In this document: positions 5,533 through 10,180 of the stretch, piece after piece
Numbering within the stretch: the first letter of the stretch is position 1
Layout of the letters: each line of letters starts with the position of its first letter
Source of the DNA: Herpetosiphonaceae bacterium
GTDB lineage: Bacteria > Chloroflexota > Chloroflexia > Chloroflexales > Kallotenuaceae
Assembly (NCBI GenBank): GCA_030147335.1
Contig: JASKZZ010000549.1
Location: 1 to 10,180, forward strand
Reading direction: 5' to 3'
DNA length: 10,180 nt
Position numbers and translations under genes: made by a program
Notes under the pieces: model-generated
Told to the model about the DNA's origin: nothing
Databases searched by the model: none
Seen by the model: only the letters and a program-made list of their open reading frames with translations

Positions 5533-6111
5533 ATGCCATATCCAGCACAAACTGACCGGCAAAGTATTATCCGCATGGCTCAGATGATGATCGAGCGCGA
5601 CGGAGTCGAGCAGTTATCACTCGCTCAACTAGCCGCCGCACTCAATATAAAAGCGCCTTCTTTGTACCGGCATATCCCGAGCAAAACATCACTGCTTCAA
5701 GCGGTTAATACCCTTACCTTCCAACAATTGTTTCAAGCATATGAAGCTGCCTTGGTAGATGTTGACATGCCGGCAGAAGTGCGTTTACACGCGATCTTGC
5801 GGGCTCATCGCGTATTCGCTCATAGCCATCCACGATCGTATGTTTTAGCCTTTACAACAACAGTGCGGGAGCAACGGGCGGACGCCAGCATGCTTGAACA
5901 GCTTGTGTTGCCAATTCAAGCCCTTATGGCTGATGTATCAAGTCCAGAAAAGTCTCTGGCAGCGTTACGTGGCGCGCTTGCACTTGTTCACGGCTTTGTC
6001 ATGCTTGAATTGAACGATCAATTTCAGCGCGGTGGTGATGTAGGGGATGCTTTTGAACAAGCGGTGAAAGCGTTTATTGTCGGAGTCAAGCACGACGCAA
6101 TCGGCAGGTAG
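5533..6111 (+). CDS. TetR family repressor with C-terminal WHG domain
   Basis: A 192-residue transcriptional repressor. The N-terminal TetR domain is clear: helix 1 around residues 8-24, and the helix-turn-helix at about 28-50 (SLAQLAAALNIKAPSLYRHI), followed by SKTSLLQAV. The C-terminal ligand-binding half carries the ALALVHGFVMLEL segment (residues 148-160) characteristic of the WHG type. It starts 8 nt after the DUF4260 stop codon with no clear ribosome binding site, so it is probably translated by coupling. Being second in the operon it would repress its own synthesis and that of DUF4260 by binding the 49-bp palindrome, and release it when an unknown ligand binds. The DNA-binding fold is certain; the target site is inferred from position and symmetry. 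Confidence 0.93.
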   Translation: MPYPAQTDRQSIIRMAQMMIERDGVEQLSLAQLAAALNIKAPSLYRHIPSKTSLLQAVNTLTFQQLFQAYEAALVDVDMPAEVRLHAILRAHRVFAHSHPRSYVLAFTTTVREQRADASMLEQLVLPIQALMADVSSPEKSLAALRGALALVHGFVMLELNDQFQRGGDVGDAFEQAVKAFIVGVKHDAIGR

Positions 6112-6171
6112 ATGCCGAAATTGTGGGACGGGACGCCTGAAGAAAGAATTAGCTAGGGGGCAAGCGAACAT

Positions 6172-6195
6172 GCAAGCAGGGTGCAGCGTGCTTGC
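6172..6195. terminator. Stem-loop between convergent tetR and GGDEF-EAL genes
   Basis: GCAAGCA (6172-6178) pairs with TGCTTGC (6189-6195) over a 10-nt loop. It lies 60 nt after the tetR stop. No T-tract follows on either strand, so termination by this element alone is uncertain. Confidence 0.35.
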
Positions 6196-6197
6196 TA

Positions 6198-6218
6198 TAG
6201 CATAGATCCGCTATGTTA
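6198..6218. terminator. Second stem-loop, abutting the GGDEF-EAL stop codon
   Basis: TAGCATAG (6198-6205) pairs with CTATGTTA (6211-6218) with one G-T wobble and a 5-nt loop. The right arm includes the stop codon of the minus-strand GGDEF-EAL gene. There is no T-tract, so it is a weak terminator candidate. Confidence 0.3.
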
Positions 6219-7664
6219 GGCGGGGAGGTGCTCACTCAAAAATATATCGGCTGACTTAATCAAGTCCTCGGCCTTACTGCTTTCAAGGGGCCGAGCAAAC
6301 AGGTAGCCCTGTCCATAGGTACAGCCAAGCTGGCGTAGATAGGCGCATTGATCGGCGGTCTCGATCCCTTCAGCAACCACATCCATACCCAGGCTTTGGG
6401 CTAGCGCAATCACTGTTTGCACAATTTCGGTACCCTCGCCATTAGCGCCCAAACGTGTAATAAACGAACGATCGATCTTCAATGCGTCGATTGGAAAGTG
6501 ATGCAACATACTCAACGACGAATATCCCGTCCCGAAGTCATCGATATGCAAGCCGATGTTGAGCGCGCGTAATGCTGTAAATATGCGTGGCGCGGTTGCC
6601 GCGTTGCTCATCATCACGCTTTCGGTGATTTCAAGCCGTAACTTTGATGGGTGAAGATTGGTTTCGGCAAGAATCGCCCGAATCTGGTCAATTAAGTCGG
6701 GCTGTGCAAATTGCACTCCCGAAACATTAACGTTGACGGTCAATGAAGAATGCTCGTCGCCCTGCCCCCACGCAACCATTTGCCGACACGCTTCACGAAG
6801 CACAAACCAGCCAATTTGGACGACCAAGCCAGTTTCTTCGGCAATTGGAATAAATTCGGTTGGTGACACTAAGCCGCGTTGTGGATGGTTCCAGCGCACC
6901 AGTGCCTCAAAGCCAGTAAGTTGGCTTGACTTAAGCGACACGATCGGTTGGTAGTGGACAGCAAACTCTTTTCGTGAGATAGCGCGGCGGAGGTCGGTTT
7001 CCAACTCAAGTAAAGCAACGGCTGTTGTATGCATTGATTGGTCAAAAATCGCATAGCGTGCTTTGCCTTGCGCCTTAGCCTGATACAATGCAAGATCGGC
7101 GTCACGTACTAGCTCATCGGCATGAACATACTTTTTATGGCTGAGCGCGATGCCAATGCTGGCACTGGTGAATACATCATGGTGATTGAGACTAAAGGGC
7201 TGAGCTAGCGCTGCTTGAACACGATCCGCGATAAGCACAGCTTCGCGAAGATCTACCAGTTCGTCCAACAAGATCGTAAATTCGTCGCCACCTAGCCGAG
7301 CGACTGTATCGATGTCGTGCACGCATTGTTCAAGACGGCGGGCAAATGCAATTAATAGTTGATCACCGACGGGATGACCTAAGCTGTCGTTGATCACTTT
7401 GAAGCGGTCAAGATCCAGAAACAAGACCGCGAACATCCGGTCTGGATAACGCCTGGATCGGGTAACTGCACAATTGAGCCGCTGCATAAAAAGTGCTCGG
7501 TTGGGCAGACCCGTTAACGTGTCATGAAACGCATCATAAACAAGCTGGTCCTGGATTTGCTTGCGAGTGGTTATATCGGTTTGTGAGCCGGCCATGCGTA
7601 ACGGTGCATGATCGGCGCTGCGTATAGCCAATCCTCGACTAAGCATCCACAACGCGGCATCCAA
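6216..7664 (-). CDS. GGDEF-EAL cyclic-di-GMP protein, 5'-truncated (only the end of its PAS domain remains)
   Basis: Bifunctional-type cyclic-di-GMP enzyme, 482 residues from TTG 7664. Residues 6-36 (WMLSRGLAIRSADHAPLRMA, then GSQTDIT) are the end of a PAS/PAC sensor; the rest of that domain is missing. The GGDEF domain (about 40-205) keeps GGDEF at 125-129, while the usual inhibitory RxxD is HDID, so product inhibition may be lost. The EAL domain (about 215-475) keeps EAL (253-255), N313, LEITE (344-348), DDFGTGYSS (375-383), K396, VVAEGIET (429-436) and Q452, so phosphodiesterase catalysis should be intact. The frame is open upstream to a TGA near 7777, but without ATG or GTG and without similarity to anything. 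TTG 7664, ATG 7646 and ATG 7595 all lack a good ribosome binding site. Upstream sequence belongs to a terpene synthase remnant, so this may be an expressed truncated enzyme or a pseudogene. Confidence 0.8.
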   Translation of the reverse strand: MDAALWMLSRGLAIRSADHAPLRMAGSQTDITTRKQIQDQLVYDAFHDTLTGLPNRALFMQRLNCAVTRSRRYPDRMFAVLFLDLDRFKVINDSLGHPVGDQLLIAFARRLEQCVHDIDTVARLGGDEFTILLDELVDLREAVLIADRVQAALAQPFSLNHHDVFTSASIGIALSHKKYVHADELVRDADLALYQAKAQGKARYAIFDQSMHTTAVALLELETDLRRAISRKEFAVHYQPIVSLKSSQLTGFEALVRWNHPQRGLVSPTEFIPIAEETGLVVQIGWFVLREACRQMVAWGQGDEHSSLTVNVNVSGVQFAQPDLIDQIRAILAETNLHPSKLRLEITESVMMSNAATAPRIFTALRALNIGLHIDDFGTGYSSLSMLHHFPIDALKIDRSFITRLGANGEGTEIVQTVIALAQSLGMDVVAEGIETADQCAYLRQLGCTYGQGYLFARPLESSKAEDLIKSADIFLSEHLPA

Positions 7665-8080
7665 TCCAGCGCCTGGTGTTGCTCCATACGCTGCCGCATG
7701 TCCAGCAGCGCACGGCTCAGCATGCGATCGTTGGATGTCAACTGTGCTCCCCGCAGCACTTCAAGCGAGCGAGCGTGAATGACTGCTAAACGCTCAGGTT
7801 ACTTCCCGATCCCATTTTCATCGCATTGGTCATCTTGCAAGAAGAGCCAGGTTGTCCAATCGGTGAGGAGCTGCAAGCCTTCGCGCGATGCGTTTGGGTA
7901 AGCGTGTGACACAAGCCAACCAACGCGAACGTCGCACAAGCGCTGCCGTACATCAAGATCTTCTAACAGACGAAAACGGTCGGCCCACTCAATGGTATCT
8001 TGCTCGGCAACTTCTGCGTGTTGATTAAGCGTGGACGCAAATGGACAAAACAAAGCCAGTAACGTAATTAATGGCGTCAT
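7658..8080 (-). pseudogene. Terpene synthase (class I, bacterial), N-terminal fragment with in-frame stop
   Basis: The 5' part of a class I terpene cyclase gene. From ATG 8080 (AAAGG 9 nt upstream; ATG 8089 is too close to it) 93 residues run to TAA at 7799-7801. They include FCPFASTLNQHAEVAEQDTI (11-30), EWADRFRLL (31-39) and the metal-binding motif in WLFLQDDQCDE (78-88; D83, D84). Beyond the stop the same frame continues with about 47 residues of further family similarity (PERLAVIHARSLEVL, then ALLDMRQRM and DWM), showing a simple nonsense change. Similarity then breaks off near 7658, where GGDEF-EAL sequence begins. Bacterial members are usually over 300 residues, so more than half is missing, including the second metal-binding motif (NSE/DTE). 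Any product would be inactive. Confidence 0.82.
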
Positions 8081-8328
8081 AGCATACATCCTTTCTACAA
8101 GGCTACAAAGATGGCGGAAGCAAGTCAGACGTGCTGCAATACGGTCAGGATGGATGGTGACAAGACCGCGCGAGATAAGTGGCGTAGAGGATTGTGCTTG
8201 CTGCCTGTAGTATAAATAGAGGTAGGGCTATGCAATGAACGCCTTAAGTCCTAGCTGATAAAGTACTTCTGGTAAACTAGGGCAGGTCTACCGAAAATAT
8301 AGTTACCTAACCAGGCAAATAACGTACA
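8081..8328. other. Intergenic leader upstream of the terpene synthase remnant
   Basis: About 250 nt between the remnant and the aconitase terminator. Apart from the possible promoter at 8209-8235 I see no gene, RNA or clear repeat on either strand. Confidence 0.5.
8209..8235 (-). promoter_or_regulatory. Possible promoter for the terpene synthase remnant and GGDEF-EAL gene
   Basis: On the minus strand TTGCAT (8235-8230) and TATACT (8214-8209, 5 of 6 consensus) are separated by 15 bp, shorter than ideal. If active, it would make a long leader of about 130 nt before ATG 8080 and would now transcribe the truncated GGDEF-EAL gene. Confidence 0.4.
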
Positions 8329-8364
8329 AAAGGCGAGTACCTTTCTAATTAGGTACTCGCCTTT
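8329..8364 (-). terminator. acnA: Intrinsic terminator after aconitase
   Basis: AAAGGCGAGTACCT (8329-8342) and AGGTACTCGCCTTT (8351-8364) form a perfect 14-bp stem with an 8-nt loop. On the minus strand it sits 24 nt past the aconitase stop and is followed by TTTTGT. A-rich and T-rich flanks on both sides would allow weak action on the plus strand too. Confidence 0.8.
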
Positions 8365-8387
8365 CTTGTTCCAACTTTGTCTAACGC

Positions 8388-10180
8388 TTAGGCGCTGGTA
8401 ATTAGCTGGCGTAACACATACGGCAAGATGCCGCCGTGAAGATAATAATCAACCTCGATTGGTGTGTCGATGCGTAGCGTTACCGGCACTTCCTGTGTTT
8501 GGCCGTCGGAGCGATGGATAACCATTGTCAGGTCCATGCGGGGCGTGATGCCGTTTTCCAGGCCGACAACATCAAACGTTTCGGTGCCGTCGAGACCCAA
8601 AGATGCCGCATTGACGCCATCTTTGAACTGACACGGCAACACGCCCATGCCAACCAAATTCGAGCGATGAATACGCTCAAACGTTTGAGCAATAACTGCT
8701 TTGACACCTAGTAATCGTGTGCCTTTAGCTGCCCAGTCACGGCTTGAGCCAGTGCCGTACTCCTGGCCTGCCAAAATGACGAGCGGCGTGCCGGCTGCCT
8801 GGTAACGCATCGAAGCGTCGTAGATGCTCATGCGTTCGTTTTCGGGCTGATAGACTGTAACACCACCCTCGACGCCTGGAACCATCAAGTTCTTGATACG
8901 GACGTTGGCAAACGTGCCGCGCACCATGACTCGGTCATTGCCACGCCGCGAGCCGTACGAGTTGAAATCAACCGGCGCAACGCCTTTTTCTTGCAGGTAT
9001 TGGCCTGCCGGCGAGGATGGCTTGATCGCGCCTGCGGGACTAATATGGTCAGTTGTGACTGAGTCACCGAAGATAGCAAGCGGTCGTGCGCCGTGAATGT
9101 CGGCGGCTGTTCCCGCTTCCATGCCGAACTTGTCGAAGTACGGCGGCTCCTGAATATAGGTCGACTCGGCGTCCCACTCGTAAAGCTTGCCGGTGGACGA
9201 CGGAATCTCCATCCACAGCGGGTTCTGGTCGGCGAAATCGCGATACAACCGGCGGTACGTTTCAGGATCGGTGGCCGCGCCCAGCACCGCGCCGATCTCC
9301 TCGGTAGTCGGCCACAGGTCACGCAAAAACACGTCCTGTCCGTGCTTGTCTTTGCCAATCGGCTCCTGCGACATATCAATATCGATGCGTCCCGCCAGGG
9401 CGAATGCGACAACTAACGGCGGCGACATTAGGAAGTTGGCCTTGACGTTCTGGTGAACACGCGCCTCGAAGTTGCGATTGCCCGACAAAACGCTGGCGAC
9501 AACCAGATCATTTTTGGTGATTGTGTCTTCAAGATGCGGATCAAGCGGTCCTGAGTTGCCGATACAGGTTGTGCAGCCGTAGCCAACCGTTTGAAAGCCA
9601 AGCTCATCCAGGTAAGGTTGTAAGCCGGTTTTGTCCAGGTATTCGGTCACGACGCGCGAGCCGGGCGCGAGCGATGTTTTGACTGCGGGAGGCACAGTCA
9701 TGCCGCGTTCAACTGCTTTTTTTGCCACAAGCCCCGACGCCAGCATGACGCTTGGATTAGATGTGTTGGTACATGACGTGATCGCCGCGATAACTACGTC
9801 GCCATGGCCCAGCGCGACATTGGCCTTCGCCAACTCCTGGTCCTGCATATTGACGCGATCCGGCGTCGGACGATTTTGCATCATCTCGACCTCGGTGATC
9901 GTTGCCGTGTTTTTCTCGCTGGTGACACCGCCCTTGCCTGCTGGAATGGTATCCGAGTCCTGGCCACCTCCGCCACTGATTACATGTGTGGAGTTGCCGT
10001 CAGTTTCAACGGCGAAGCGCTTGTCCATATCGCTGATCGACTTGTTGTAGCCGTTCTCGCTCACCGGCTTTTCAAACAAATCGCGAAACTTGTTCTTAAT
10101 CTGTGGCAAGTCAATGCGGTCCTGTGGTCGCTTCGGCCCTGCTACGCTTGGCTGCACGTCGGCGAGATTTAGCTCAAGCA
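8388..10180 (-). CDS. acnA: Aconitate hydratase A (5' end beyond the right edge)
   Basis: Interconverts citrate and isocitrate in the TCA cycle through a [4Fe-4S] cluster. The last 596 residues are visible, about two thirds of a usual ~900-residue AcnA; the frame is open to the right edge, so GTG 10157 is not the start. Visible landmarks, numbered from the first full codon at 10178, are AGPKRPQDRI (13-22), the cluster cysteine in SCTNTSNP (C136), two more in GYGCTTCIGNSG (C202, C205), FGDSVTTDHISPAG (370-383) and the C-terminal swivel domain with GSSRDWAAKG (477-486) and RSNLVGMGVLP. All three cluster ligands are present, so the enzyme should be active. The stretch between KFRDLF and GDVVIAAITS is about 90 residues and rich in Gly, Ser and Asp, longer than in E. 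coli AcnA by my recollection. A strong terminator follows the stop. Confidence 0.96.
   Translation of the reverse strand, partial: LELNLADVQPSVAGPKRPQDRIDLPQIKNKFRDLFEKPVSENGYNKSISDMDKRFAVETDGNSTHVISGGGGQDSDTIPAGKGGVTSEKNTATITEVEMMQNRPTPDRVNMQDQELAKANVALGHGDVVIAAITSCTNTSNPSVMLASGLVAKKAVERGMTVPPAVKTSLAPGSRVVTEYLDKTGLQPYLDELGFQTVGYGCTTCIGNSGPLDPHLEDTITKNDLVVASVLSGNRNFEARVHQNVKANFLMSPPLVVAFALAGRIDIDMSQEPIGKDKHGQDVFLRDLWPTTEEIGAVLGAATDPETYRRLYRDFADQNPLWMEIPSSTGKLYEWDAESTYIQEPPYFDKFGMEAGTAADIHGARPLAIFGDSVTTDHISPAGAIKPSSPAGQYLQEKGVAPVDFNSYGSRRGNDRVMVRGTFANVRIKNLMVPGVEGGVTVYQPENERMSIYDASMRYQAAGTPLVILAGQEYGTGSSRDWAAKGTRLLGVKAVIAQTFERIHRSNLVGMGVLPCQFKDGVNAASLGLDGTETFDVVGLENGITPRMDLTMVIHRSDGQTQEVPVTLRIDTPIEVDYYLHGGILPYVLRQLITSA

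Noticed and set aside
7571..7657. Continuation of the terpene synthase frame past the junction
   Set aside because: These residues (PRCGCLVEDWLYAAP and on) are the PAS/GGDEF coding sequence read in the wrong frame and show no terpene synthase similarity.
8885..9412. 175-codon minus-strand frame and several plus-strand frames over aconitase
   Set aside because: All are shadows of the acnA frame, with arginine- and serine-rich translations typical of frame-shifted coding DNA.

Overview
The window looks like ordinary chromosome from a bacterium of moderate GC content. The protein set (an XPB-type helicase paired with a PolX-like helix-hairpin-helix protein, a WHG-type TetR regulator with a DUF4260 membrane protein, a class I terpene synthase remnant, and an AcnA aconitase) reads to me as Chloroflexota, probably Chloroflexia (Herpetosiphon or Roseiflexus-like). 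That assignment rests on the look of the proteins and has not been tested by a search. I see no rRNA, tRNA, CRISPR array, integrase or transposase.

Left part (1-1905, minus strand): a strong sigma-70-like promoter (1878-1905) drives a short helix-hairpin-helix protein, which overlaps by 32 nt an XPB-like superfamily II helicase that runs off the left edge. This looks like a two-gene DNA repair unit. Next, on the plus strand (2027-4491), come a small unknown protein, a two-CBS-domain protein, inorganic pyrophosphatase (ppa) with a Nudix hydrolase 1 nt behind it, and a MOSC-domain protein set off by a strong 12-bp stem-loop. A 64-residue protein with two membrane helices follows (4674-4868).

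Middle part (5064-6111, plus strand): the clearest regulatory unit in the window. A DUF4260 membrane protein and a TetR/WHG repressor form an operon. Its promoter (TTGACA, 17 bp, TACGTT) lies inside a 49-bp near-perfect palindrome made of two CTAA-N5-TTAG sites whose centres are 22 bp apart. This is very probably the repressor's own double operator.

Right part (6216-10180, minus strand): a GGDEF-EAL cyclic-di-GMP protein has lost most of its N-terminal PAS domain. It is joined directly to the 5' part of a terpene synthase gene that also carries an in-frame stop. This is a recombination or deletion scar involving two genes. Upstream of it lie a possible promoter and a 14-bp stem-loop terminator, and then the C-terminal two thirds of aconitase A, which runs off the right edge.

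The genes fall into separate small units (DNA repair, phosphate and nucleotide housekeeping, a self-regulated membrane protein, cyclic-di-GMP signalling, TCA cycle). I do not see a single large new system. The items most worth a second look are the palindromic double operator with DUF4260, the terpene synthase/GGDEF-EAL fusion scar, and the HhH-helicase overlap with its A7 tract.
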